From: Timema cristinae
Taxonomy: Eukaryota; Arthropoda; Insecta; Phasmatodea; Timematidae
NCBI GenBank assembly: GCA_039000515.1
Contig: JBCFYV010000001.1
Coordinates: 66,994,789-67,058,788 of the forward strand
Length of the DNA stretch: 64,000 nucleotides
Direction of reading: 5' to 3'
In this document: positions 35,722 to 48,070 of the stretch, in pieces
How positions within the stretch are numbered: the first letter of the stretch is position 1
Layout of the letters: every line of letters starts with the position of its first letter
Notes under the pieces: generated by a model
The model's database searches: none
What the model saw: the letters and a program-made list of their open reading frames with translations, nothing else
What the model was told of the DNA's origin: nothing
Made by a program: the position numbers and the translations under genes

Positions 35722-36060
35722 CTATAAACAATGTTCACATACCAAAACTCTTTCGTCATCTTCGTTGTAAATACCACTACAAGAGTTGTGATCCCACTTT
35801 AGACAACTCTGGCACGACACCCAGCCTTCATCTGACGTTGAATAAAAACCCCCACAATCAAGACATGCGGCATTTTCTTTCATTTTCGATCATGTAACAC
35901 TGTTCTCGGTAATGTTCCTTTTCACTTCTTCATTTTCGATCAGTAACACTGTTCTCGGTAATGTTCCTTTTCACTTCTTCATTTTCATCAGTAACACTGT
36001 TCTCGGTAATGTTCCTTTTCACTTCTTCATTTTCATCAGTGATATAACGCCACCATTAGG
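35722..36060 (-). pseudogene. PHD-like zinc-finger fragment with 48-bp repeats
   Basis: On the minus strand an ATG at 35883 opens 53 codons ending at 35722. The peptide has Cys/His spacing CLDC, W-V-S-CQSC, KWDHNSC, then CEHC, which is a PHD-like cross-brace pattern (C-x2-C, C-x2-C, H-x3-C, C-x2-C) with the Trp two residues before the His. Fingers of this kind are common at the C-terminus of insect transposon proteins such as pogo-like DDE transposases. Upstream on the minus strand (35884-36050) the reading continues through three or so 48-bp repeats encoding ENEEVKRNITENSVTD. Single-base insertions (TCGATC against TCATC) break the frame between units. No DDE domain is visible upstream. Most likely the 3' end of a decayed transposon gene; a short host protein is less likely. 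Confidence 0.5.
35884..36042 (-). repeat. 48-bp coding minisatellite, 3-4 units
   Basis: AGTAACACTGTTCTCGGTAA recurs at about 48-50-bp spacing. On the minus strand each unit is 16 codons. The unit count differs by one-base indels between copies. Confidence 0.85.
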
Positions 36061-36482
36061 GTGACATTTAATATAACAATTGAATTGGGTCCACGTTTGC
36101 TGTTCTGTATTATGATATTTAAAAAGGGATGATGTCTTATTTATAAATTAAAAGTTCTAGTAAAAATAGTTTTTTATTTTAAGTAGATAAATAGTGTTTT
36201 GCTAGATATTTCACACGTTGTAGATTTTAATAAAAGCCCGACTATTACGTTATATCCATGATAATGCCCGACACGTGAGATTAGAACACAGATTAAGATG
36301 TCATTGACTCCACCTATACGGCTCTTCGTCAGGAAGGAAAGTGAAGAAATGCGTACCCTGAAGGTGTATATCAAGAGAAATCCATCGAATCTACATCCCA
36401 TTGTTTCTATTAGTTTCTTTTACGTAATTTTTCACCATCTGAAACCGTTAAAATATATTGTTTAGAGCCTTATATTAACAAA
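36061..36482. other. intergenic
   Basis: No gene. A 75-codon minus-strand open stretch (36174-36401) shows no family resemblance. Confidence 0.45.
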
Positions 36483-36535
36483 AATATATGGTGGGGTGGA
36501 ATGAGATACCATCCCGTTCCACCCCACCATATATT
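36483..36535. repeat. perfect 19-bp hairpin
   Basis: AATATATGGTGGGGTGGAA (36483-36501) pairs perfectly with 36517-36535 across a 15-base loop. The GC-rich core in AT-rich DNA makes it stable. It may be the joined ends of a MITE or a palindromic insertion footprint; it lies in no recognised gene. Confidence 0.9.
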
Positions 36536-37189
36536 AGACTAGCAAATTTTACTGGATCCTAAACACGATCAGTTTAGCCAAACAATGTCATCAAACTACA
36601 GCTAATTACATGTGCTTTAAGAGTACATAGCATTTAAGATATTTTACGTGACATTAATTGGCTTACCTTGAGAGGATATTTATCAAAAATTACAAAAACA
36701 CTTGCATAAATGTCAACAAGACCCATTCACTTTGAAACATCCTTCAAAACTAAATCAGAACCGCAGCCTCAGCTTCTTCCTGACTTGTTGGAGTAGTTCA
36801 GCTTTTACCGCTAGGTTCTAGCATCATAAAATAAGTAAAATAATACTATTCCGTTGTGCCTCGCTATCCCGCCCATCCCAGTTTCCCCTACGCATCAGTA
36901 CGAAACACTTAAACTCATTTTTACAAAATATTAAGAGTAGCCATTTCGTTAGAGATATTGATCAAAGCTTGGAAATAAAATCTAATCAAAATCGTTAGTG
37001 CCGATTTTGATAAAATCGATTATTTATCTTACCTCCCTTAAGGAAACTATCCTTAATTTTAGGGTAAGATATCTAAGCAAGTTGAAACAACATAAGGGAT
37101 TGCTATACTTTTTGAGACAAATAATTAAAATTTTGAAATGTCGATATTTACATTTTTGTGTATAATTCTACTTATACAGTTTAATAGAA
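36536..37189. other. intergenic with dispersed-repeat fragment
   Basis: 36932-37070 matches the repeat fragments at 30765 and 32828 (AGAGTAGCCATTTCG, ATATTGATCAA, AACTATCCTTAATTTTAGGG). No gene. Confidence 0.55.
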
Positions 37190-37306
37190 ATATATATATA
37201 TTTATATTATTATTTATTATATATATATATTTATATATTTATTTATTTATATATATATATATTTATATATATAATATATATATATTGTATATATATATAT
37301 ATATAT
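37190..37306. repeat. (TA)n / AT-rich microsatellite
   Basis: About 115 bp of nearly pure TATATA and TTTATA. Directly precedes the pseudogene at 37408. Confidence 0.95.
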
Positions 37307-37407
37307 AACAACTATAGCCTCTACTAGTACCTACAAGTCCACAAGAACTTCAGCTGAAATGTGGTTAATCGGGAAGGCTCCATTTTCACCACCTGGAAGA
37401 GAGCCAA

Positions 37408-39345
37408 ACTGTGAAGAAGAATATTCGAGCTACAGTAGATAGTATCTTAGAGATTTGGGGAAGGGCAAGAATTCCTACACAGAGAATTGACGCTGCTGAA
37501 AGAAAACTTAAATAGCTTGTAGAAGAGTATTTTATTTTAAAAATAACAGGAAGACAAATCTAGTCAGCTGTCGTATGAAAGAAGATATATTTAAGGGAGA
37601 TATTATTGAGCTTTTTGATATAGCACGCAAGGATGAATTAAATAATATTGTCAATGAAGAGGATAAAACATTCCTATTAATGCAACGAGAAGATACTGTG
37701 AGCTGTAGAATGCCAGGTGTAGACAAGTGCCTTAAAGAAAAGGAATCTCGAAAGCGAAAGAAGTAAACACAAGGTGAGGCCATACGTCATCGTAGTCTTG
37801 TAGATAAACGAGAAAGAAAAGCAGTTGTAAATTCTGGTTCCATCATAATGGAAAATAGTTATAGGAGTAGCAGCTCTACCCCTTTAATTACTGATGACGA
37901 GCTCCAAGCCTCCGTTTCTTCTACCTGCAGTGAAAACCCCAAGAAGATATCAGTTCTTACCGAGGATGTTGTAACATCTGTTGACCGTGTTAATCTCTCT
38001 GATCGAATTTCAATGTTTGTTATTGGTGCAGTGGCTCAAGCTTGAGGTGAACTGTTATTAGAAATGTCACTTTCATGCAGTTCAATTCGCCATGCACGGA
38101 ACAAGATACTTAAAGCCATAACAGAAAGAGACAAAGCCTCGTTTTCTTCTCAGGATACACTCATTATACACTGGGATATTAAAATCCTGCCTGACATTGC
38201 CAGTGGAAAAAAAATAGATCGAGTGGCTGTCCTCGTCAGTGGAGGTGGCTTAGAAAAGCTCCTGGCAGTCTTAGAGATAACAAGAGGTAATGGTGTAGAA
38301 CAGGCCAATGCTTGCCTGCATGTTCTTGTTGACTGGCAGATAAGGAAGCAGGTACAAGGAATGTTTTTTGATACCACAGCTTCCAACACTGGGTTGAACA
38401 TGGGTGCATGTTCTTTAATTGAATAGGCACTTGATATTGATCTTATTTGTATTGCCTGCAGACATCATATTTTTGGAGTCATGCTTTCAAACATTTTCAA
38501 AAAAATGTTTGGACACATTGGATGACCAGAAGTGCAAATATTTACACGTTTCCAAAAGCAATGGCCATCAACTAACAAATACAATTTTATAAGAGCAAGC
38601 GATAGCCTGTAAAATACTGATGTTCTCCTCAGACAACGTCAAAAAACGCATGAGTACTGTATAGAAGCTTTGAAGTTTCAGCAGCCCAGAGATGATTATT
38701 CTGAACTTCTAAACCTATGTCAAACTTTCTCGGAAGACCATGAGGGACTGGGACTGCGTTTCGTGCACCAGGCGCTGTACACCAAGCCCCCCGTTGGATG
38801 GCAAAGGCAATTTACTGCCTAAAAATATACCTGTTTCAGGAACCATTCATTGTCACTACTGCAGAAATAAAATGGATTACAGAAGTAAGCCTGTTTGCTA
38901 GTCTCATATATGGTCAGTATTGGAATTAAGCTCCATTGGCTGAAAGAGCAACTCTGAATATGCCAATCTTTTGGCAGCGATTGAAGTCCACTCAAATCGC
39001 AAGATCAGCTCCACTACAGCAAATACAGTTCATCGCCACCTCTGGTATTTTTCCGAACCTCTAGTTGGACTTGCCATGTTTGATTCACGTTTAAGTATAG
39101 CTTACAAATAAGAAATAGTAAAAAATATACAACGGTTACCAAAGAGAAAGAATATGAAGAGATTGGCTGGTAAAACGTTCAACCATCAAAGTCCCCTTGA
39201 ATCTTTCGTCACACTGTGCACAGTTCAACTCTTTGATTTGATAATAAATAATGGACGAGAAAAGGCAGAATAATTTATATACAAGGACCCCGCAGAGTGT
39301 GCAATGGATTCAACCTACACAATGAGATGCAGCAGAAAGTCCGGT
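37408..39345 (+). pseudogene. TE-associated 'DTTASNTG/CRHH' family protein, broken
   Basis: Segments in order: 37408-37515 (TVKKNIRATVDSILEIWGRA, ends at a stop); 37575-37766 (ELFDIARKDELNNI, NEEDKTFLLMQRED); 37848-38045; 38064-38426 (WDIKILPDI, DRVAVLVSGGG, DWQIRKQV, FDTTASNTGLNMGACSLIE); then, past a TAG, ICIACRHHIFGVML and FTRFQKQWP to about 38611; weaker traces to about 39270 (SPLESFVT, DLIINNGREKAE). I recall a multi-copy, uncharacterised family of this kind in aphids, cnidarians and other invertebrates. The conserved Asp in DTT and the C-R-H-H pair suggest, but do not prove, an RNase-H-like transposase core. One upstream frameshift and at least six stops make this copy inactive. No terminal repeats were found. 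Confidence 0.6.
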
Positions 39346-39830
39346 AAATGAAAGTTGTAAATGATTGTGCAGAGTGAGTCATAGCCCTTATTCAGAAATT
39401 TAACTCAAGTATCACTAGGGATGAGAAACAGAAGACAATATTTTCTCCGTCTAGTGGACCTACACAAGAAGTTCCCCATTCTTCAAAATTCAATGTAATG
39501 AGGATGTCTTCATAAGATAGTTAGTTGGAAATATAAGTGACTATGGGTTCTGATGATAACTCATTTTAACTAATGAAATAACATTCAATTTTGTCGTTTG
39601 GTTATAATGTTTGGGAAATTTAATAATCATCAAAATCTGAAAATCGTTTTTTTCATTTATTTCAAAATCATCACCAAAATGTGATGAAGTAAAGCGGCCA
39701 TTAAATATCGTTTCATTTCGTTAAAATTGTTTCAAAATGTTAGTTATATTAAGTGAAATAAGAAAACATGTGGGCGAATGAAATTTTGACTTTTATAAAA
39801 ATGGTCCCTCCCTAGCGGACATATTTTCCT
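39346..39830. other. intergenic
   Basis: AT-rich and without recognised features. It may still belong to the 3' part of the preceding element. Confidence 0.4.
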
Positions 39831-39952
39831 GAACATTGTGTAAGAAGGATTGTCATGTTGAGATTATATCTTGTACACGGGCATTTTGTCCTGAAACATT
39901 TTGTAAGAGAGATTGTCGTGTTGAGTTGTATCTTGTAAACGAAAATCTTCAG
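39831..39952 (+). repeat. ~61-bp tandem duplication
   Basis: TGAACATTGTGTAAGAAGGA (39831) and the related TGAAACATTTTGTAAGAGAG (39892) begin two diverged copies that share ATTGTCRTGTTGAG and TATCTTGTA. Confidence 0.8.
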
Positions 39953-40115
39953 ATCTGATCCAGTTCCAATCTTTGTTACGATTGATGCAGCTCCGACCGT
40001 TCCCTGGCTGTTCTCTCCTCCTCAGCGGGAGTATTTTGAGCGAGCGAAACTGGGTCAAGTTGTTGGGATCACGGCTTAACCGGCCAACATTCACGTCTGG
40101 ATTATCAGCCTCCAT
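39864..40115 (-). CDS. unassigned 83-codon ORF, doubtful
   Basis: A minus-strand frame from ATG at 40115 to a stop at 39864, beginning MEADNPDVNVGRLSRDPNN. Its GC is higher than its neighbours and the composition looks protein-like (R, D, N and Q rich, no low complexity). However its last third lies in the 61-bp duplication, the start is only about 20 bp from the edge of the 38-bp satellite, and I recognise no family. It could be a fragment of a mobile-element gene cut off by the satellite, or chance. Confidence 0.25.
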   Translation of the reverse strand: MEADNPDVNVGRLSRDPNNLTQFRSLKILPLRRREQPGNGRSCINRNKDWNWIRSEDFRLQDTTQHDNLSYKMFQDKMPVYKI

Positions 40116-43100
40116 TTATATTAATGTCAAATGCATAGCAATTTCATAGCTGCAGTCATACGGGAATAAGAGACATATTCACTATATATACAGTCATACG
40201 GGAATTAGATACATATTCACTATACTTACAGTCATAAGGGAATTAGATAATATTCACTATAGTTACAGTCATAACGGGAATTAGAGACATATATTCCATC
40301 ATAGGTATCACAAGTCAGTACGATAAGAGACATATTACTATAGCAGCAGTCTACGGGAATTAGAGACAAATTCACTATAGCTGCAGTCATACGGGAATAG
40401 AAACATATTCACTATAGCAGCAGTCGTACGGGAATAAGAGACATATTTTCTATAGCTACAGTCATACGGGAATTAGAAACATATTCACTATAGTTGCAGT
40501 CATACGGGAATTAGAGAATATTCACTATAGCTGCAGTCATACGGGAATTAGAGACATATTCACTATAGTGCAGTCTAGGGGAATTAGAGACATATTCACA
40601 TAGTTGCAGTCATACGGGAATAGAGACATATTAACTATAGCTGCAGTCATACGGGAATTAGAGATATATTCACTATAGTTCAGTCATACGGGAATAAGAG
40701 ACATATTCACTATAGCTGCAGTCATACGGAATTAGAGACATATTCACTATAGTTACAGTCATACGGGAATAAGACATATCACTAAGTTCAGTCATACGGA
40801 ATAAGAGACATATTCACTATAGCTGACAGTCATACGGGAATTAAGAGACATATTCACTATAGTTACAGTCATACGGGAATTAGAGACATATTCACTATAG
40901 TTGCAGTCATACGGGAATAAGACATATTCACTATAAGTTACAGTCATACGGGAATTAGAGACATATTCACTATAGTGCAGTCATACGGAATAGAGACAAT
41001 CACATAGTCAGCATACGAATAGAGACATATTACTATAGCAGCAGTTACGGGAATTAGAGACATATTCACTATAGCTTGCAGTCATACGGGAATTTGAGAC
41101 ATATTCACTATAGATGCAGTCATACGGGAATTAGAGACATATTCACTATAGCTGCAGTCATACGGGAATAAGAGACATATTCACTATAGCTGCAGTCATA
41201 CGGAATTAGAGACATATTCACATAGCTGCAGTCATACGGGAATTAGAGACATATTCACTATAGTGCAGTCATGTGGAATTAGAGACATATTCACTATAGA
41301 TACAGTCATACGGGAAATAGACATATTACACTATAGCTGCAGTCATACGGGAATTAGAGATATATTCACTATAGCTGCAGTCATACGGGATTTAGAGACA
41401 TATTCACTATAGCTGCAGTCATACGGGAATAAGAGACATATTCACTATAGCTGCAGTCATACGGGAATTAGCGACATATGCACTATAGCTACAGTCATAC
41501 GGGAATAAGCGATAAATTCAGTATAGTTGCATATACAGGAATAGAGAGATATTCACTATAGTTGCAGTAATACGGGAATTAGAGACATATTAACTATAGT
41601 TACGGTCATACGGGAATAAGAGACATATTCACTATAACTGCAGTCATACGGGAATTAGAGACATATTCACTATATTACAGTCATACGGGATTAAGAGACA
41701 TATTCACTATATTAGCAGTCATACGGGAATAAGAGACATATTCACTATAGTTACAGTCATAGGAATTAGAGACATATTCACTATAATTACAGTCAACGGG
41801 AATTAGAGACATATTCACTATAGTTACAGGGCATACGGGAATAAGAGACATATTCACTATACTTGCAGTAATACGGAATTAGAGACATATTCACTATAGT
41901 GCAGTTCAACGTGATATAAGAGACATATTCACTATTTACAGTCATACGGGAATAAAGAACATATTCACTATAGCTTACAGTGCATACGGGAATTAGAGAC
42001 ATATTCACTATACTGCGTCATACGGAATAAGAGACATATTCACTATAGTTGCAGTCATATCGGAATAAGAGACATATCACTATAGTTACAGTCATACGGG
42101 AATTAGAGACATATTCACTAACGTTACAGTCATACGGGAATTAGAGACATGTTCACTATAGTCAGTATACGGGAATTAGAGACATATCACTATATCTACA
42201 GTCATACGGGAATAGAGACATATTCACTATACTTACAGTCATACGGGAATTAGAGACATATTCACTATATTACAGTATACGGGAATTAAGAGACATATTC
42301 ACTATAGTTGCAGTAATACGGGAATAAGAGACATATTCACTATAGTTGCAGTCATACGGGAATAAGAGACATATTCACTATACTTACGTCATACGGGAAT
42401 AGGAGACATATTCATATAGTTGACAGTATACGGGAATAGAGACATATTCACTATAGTACAGTCATACGGGAATAAGAGACATATTCACTATACTTACAGT
42501 CATACGGGAATAGAGACATATTCACTATAGCTGCAAGTCATACGGGAATTAGAGACATATTCACTATACTTACAGTCATATAGGAATTAGAGACATATTC
42601 ACTATAGTTACATCATACGGGAATTAGAGACATATTCACTATACTGCAGTATACGGGAATAAGAGACATATTCACTATAGCTCGTTATACGGGAATTAGA
42701 GACATATTCACTATAGCTGATCATATCGTGAATAGAGACATATTCACTATACTACAGTCATACGGGAATAAGAGACATATTCATATACTGACAGTCATAC
42801 GGGAATAAGAGACATATTCACTATAGCTGCTTTCATACGGGAATTAGAGACATATTCACTATAGTACATGTCATACGGGAATAGAGACATATTCACTATA
42901 CTTACAGTCATACGGGAATAGAGACATATTCACTATAGCTCTGTATACGGGAATAGAGACATATTCACTATAGCTGCAGTCATACGGAATAAGAGACATA
43001 TTCACTATATTACAGTCATACGGAATTAGAGACATATTCACTATACTTCAGTATACGGGAATTAGGACATATTCATATAGCTACAGTATACGGAATAAGA

Positions 43101-43993
43101 GACATATTCACTATAGCTTACAGTCATACGGGAATTAGAGACATATTCACTATACTACAGTCATACGGGAATTAGAGAACTATTCACTATAGTTACTGTC
43201 ATACGGGAATTAGAGACATATTCATATAGTGCAGTCATACGGAATAAGAGACATATTCTATAGTTCATCATAGGAATTAAGACATATTCACTATATTCAG
43301 TCATACGGGAATTAAAGACATATTCACTATACTGCAGTTATACGGGAATAGAGAATATTCACTATAGTGCAGTATAAGGAATAAGAGACATATTCACTAT
43401 ACTTACAGTCATACGGGAATAGAGACATATTCACTATACTTACGTCATACGGGAATAAGAGACATATTCATATACTGCAGTATACGGGAATTAGAGACTA
43501 TCACTATAGCTGCGTCATACGGAATAAGAGACATATTCACTATACTTACAGTCATACGGGAATAGAGACATATTCACTATACTGCCTTATACGGGAATTA
43601 GGACAATAACTATAGCTACTGTATACGGGAATAAGAGACATATTCACTATACTTACAGTCATACGGGAATTAGAGACATATTCACTATACTGCCGTTATA
43701 CGGGAATAAGAGACATATTCATTATACTGCCGTTATACGGGAATTAGAGACATACGTGAATAAGAGACATAACCACTATACTTACAGTCATACTGGAATA
43801 AGAGACATATTCACTATACCTGCCATTATACGGGAATTAGAGACATATTCGCTATAGCTGCTGTCATACGTGAATAAGCGACATATTCGCTATAGTTGCA
43901 GTCATACGTGAATAAGAGACATATTCACTATAGTTACAGTCATACGGGAATTAGAGACATATTCACTATAGTTACAGTCATACGGGAATTAGA

Positions 43994-46506
43994 GACATGT
44001 TCACTATAGTTACAGTAATACGGGAATTAGCGACATATGCACTATAGCTACAGTCATACGGAATAAGAGACATATTCACTATACTTACAGTCATACGGGA
44101 ATTAGAGACATATTCACTATAGTTACATAAATACGGGAATTAGCGACATATTCACTATAGGTACAGTAATACGGGAATTAGCGACATATGCACTATAATT
44201 ACAGTCAAACGGGAATTAGAGACATATTCACTATAGTTGCAGTATACGGGAATAAGAGACATATTCACTATAGTTACAGTAATACGGGAATTAGCGACAT
44301 ATGCATTATAGCTACAGTCATACGGGAATAAGAGACATATTCACTATAGTTGCAGTAATACGGGAATTAGAGACATATTCACTATAATTACAGTCAAACG
44401 GGAATTAGAGACATATTCACTATAGTTGCAGTAATACGGGAATAAGAGACATATTCACTATAGTTACAGTCATACGGGAATAAGAGACATATTCACTATA
44501 CTTACTGTCATACGGGAATAGAAGACATATTCATTATAGCTGAAGTCATACGGGAATTAGAGACATATTCACTATAGCTGCAGTCATATAGCAATTATAG
44601 ACATATTCACTATAGTTACAGTCATACGGGAATTAGAGACATATTCACTATAGCTGCAGTAATACGGGAATAAGAGACATATTCACTATAGCTACGGTCA
44701 TACGGGAATAAGAGACATATTCATTATAGCTGCCGTCATATAAGAATTATAGACATATTCACTATAGTTACAGTCATACGGGAATTATAGACATATTCAT
44801 TATACTTACAATTATACGGGAATAAGAGACATATTCATTATAGTTGCAGTTAATAAGGGAATATGAGACATATTCACTATAGTTACAGTCATACGGGAAT
44901 TAGAGACATATTCACTTATAATTACAGTCATATACGGGAATTAGAGACATATTTACAATAGTTACATTCATACGGGAATTAGAGAGATATATTCACTATA
45001 GCTGCAGTAATACGGGAATAAGAAACATATTCACTATAGCTACGGTCATACGGGAGTAAGAGACATATTCATTATAGCTGAAGTCATACGGGAATTAGAG
45101 ACATATTCACTATAGCTGCAGTCATACGGGAATAAGAGACATATTAATTATAGCTGAAGTCATACGGGAATAAGAGTCATATTCAGTATAGCTGCAGTCA
45201 TACGGGAATTAGAGACATATTCACTATAATTACAGTCATACGGGAATTAGAGACATATTCACAATAGTTACATTCATACGGGAATTAGAGAGATATTCAC
45301 TATAGCTGCAGTAATACGGGAATAAGAGACATATTCACTATAGCTGCAGTCATATAGGAATTATAGACATATTCACTATAGTTACAGTCATACGGGAATT
45401 ATAGACATATTCATTACACTTACAATTATACGGGAATAAGAGACATATTCATTATAGTTGCAGTAATAAGGGAATATGAGACATATTCACTATAGTTACA
45501 GTCATACGGGAATTAGAGACATACTCACTATACTTACAGTCATACGGGAGTAAGAGACATATTCATTATAGTTACAGAAATACGGGAATTAGCGACATAT
45601 GCACTATAGCTACAGTCATACGGGAATAAGAGACATATTCACTTACTTACAGTCATACGGGAATTGGAGACATATTCACTATAGCTGCTGTCATACGGGA
45701 ATTAAAAGAAATATTCACTATACTTACAGTATAAATAAATTAGAACATATTCACTATATAGTTACATTTCACACGGGAATTAGAGACATATTCACTATAC
45801 TTACAGTCATACGGGAATAAGAGAAATATTCACTATACCTGCCGTTATACGGGAATTAGAGACATATTCACTATAGCTGCTGTTATATGTGAATAAGAGA
45901 CATATTCACTATACTTACAGTCATACGGGAATAAGAGACATATTCACTATACTTACAGTCATACGGGAATAAGAGACATATTCACTATACCTGCCGTTAT
46001 TCGGGAATTAGAGACATATTCATTATAGCTGCTGTCATACGTGAATAAGAGACATATTCACTATACTTACAGTCATTCGGGAGTAGAGACATATTCACTA
46101 TAGCGTCTGTTATACGGGAATTAGAGACTTATCCACTATAGCTGCTGCCATACGTGAATAAGAGACATATTCACTATACTTACAGTCATACGGGAATAAG
46201 AGACATATTCACTATACCTGCCGTTATACGGGAATTAGCGTAATATGCACTATAGCTACAGTTATACGCGAATAAGAGACATATTCACTATACTTACTGT
46301 CATACGGGAATTAGAGACATATTCACTATACCTGCCGTTATACGGGAATTAGAAACATATTCACTATAGCTGCTGTCATACGTGAATAAGAGACATATTC
46401 ACTATAGTTGCAGTCATACGTGAATAAGAGACATATTCACTATAGTTACAGTCATACGGGAATTAGAGACATATTCACTATAGTTACAGTCATACGGGAA
46501 TTAGAG
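43994..46506. repeat. higher-order period of ~66 units in 38-bp satellite
   Basis: GACATGTTCACTATAG at 43994 and 46506 (2512 bp apart, near 66 x 38) is preceded by CATACGTGAATAAG variants and followed by ATTAGCGACATATGC variants in the same order at both sites. Confidence 0.7.
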
Positions 46507-48070
46507 ACATGTTCACTATAGTTACAGTAATACGGGAATTAGCGACATATGCACTATAGCTACAGTCATACGGGAATAAGAGACATATTCACTATACTTA
46601 CAGTCATACGGGAATTAGAGACATATTCACTATAGTTACAGTAATACGGGAATTAGCGACATATGCACTATAGCTACAGTCATACGGGAATAAGAGACAT
46701 ATTCACTATAGTTACAGGCATATGGGAATTCGAGGCATATTCACTATAGTTGCAGTCATAATGGAATTAGAGACATATTCACTATAGTTACAGTCAAACG
46801 GAAATAATAGACATATTCACATAGCTGCAGTCATACGGGAATAAGAGACATATTAACTATAGCTCAGTCATACGGGAATAAGAGACATATTCACTACAGC
46901 TGCAGTCATACGGAATAAGGACATATTCACTATAGCTGCAGTCATACGGGAATTAGGACATATCACTATAGCTACAGTCATACGGAATAAGCGATAATTC
47001 ATATAGTTGCAGTAATACGGGAATTAGAGAATATTCACTATAGTTGCATAATACGGGAATTAGAGACATATTAACTATAGTTACGGTCATACGGAATAAG
47101 AGACATATTCACTATAGCTGCAGCAATACGGGAATTAGAGACATATTCACTATAGATTACAGTCATACGGGAATTAGAGACATATTCACTATTATACGGT
47201 CATACGGGAATAAGAGACATATTCACTATACTTACAGTCATACGGAAAATTAAAGACATATTCACTATAGTTACAGTCATACGGGAATTAGAGACATATT
47301 CACTATACTTACAGTCATACGGGAATAAAGACATATTCACTATTACCTGTCCGTATACGGGAATTAGAGACATATTCACTATAGCTGCTGTTATATGGAA
47401 ATAAGAAACATATTCACTATACTTACAGTCATACGGGAATAAGAGACATATTCACTATACTTACAGTCATACGGGAATAAGAGACATATTCACTATAGCT
47501 GCCGTTATACGGGAATTAGAGACATATCCACTATAGCTGCTGTTCATACGTGAATAAGAACATATTCACTATACTTACAGTCTTACGGGAATAAGAGACA
47601 TATTCACTATACCTGCCGTATACGGGAATTAGCGACATATCAACTATAGCTACGTTATACGGGAATAAGAAGACATATTCACTATATTTACAGTCAATCG
47701 GAATTAGAGACATATTCACTATACTGCAGTCATATGGGAATAGAGACATATTCACTATACCTGCCGTTATACGGGAATTAGAGACATATTCACTATAGCT
47801 CGTGTATACGGAATAAGAACATATTCACTATACTTACAGTCAACGGGAATAAAGACATATTCACTATACTTACAGTCATAGGAATAAGAGACATATTCAC
47901 TATACCTGCCGTTATTCGGGAATTAGAGACATATTCATTATAGCTGCTGTCATACGTGAATAAGAGACATATTCACTATACTTACAGTCATTCGGGAAGT
48001 AAGACATATTCACTATACGTCTGTTATACGGGAATTAGAGACTATCACTATAGCTGCGTCATACGTGAAT
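45840..48070. repeat. higher-order period of ~50 units in 38-bp satellite
   Basis: The variant GTTATTCGGG at 45996 and 47911 (1915 bp apart, about 50 x 38) has matching neighbours on both sides, including CATACGTGAATAAG and CATTCGGGA. The second copy carries more indels. Confidence 0.7.
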
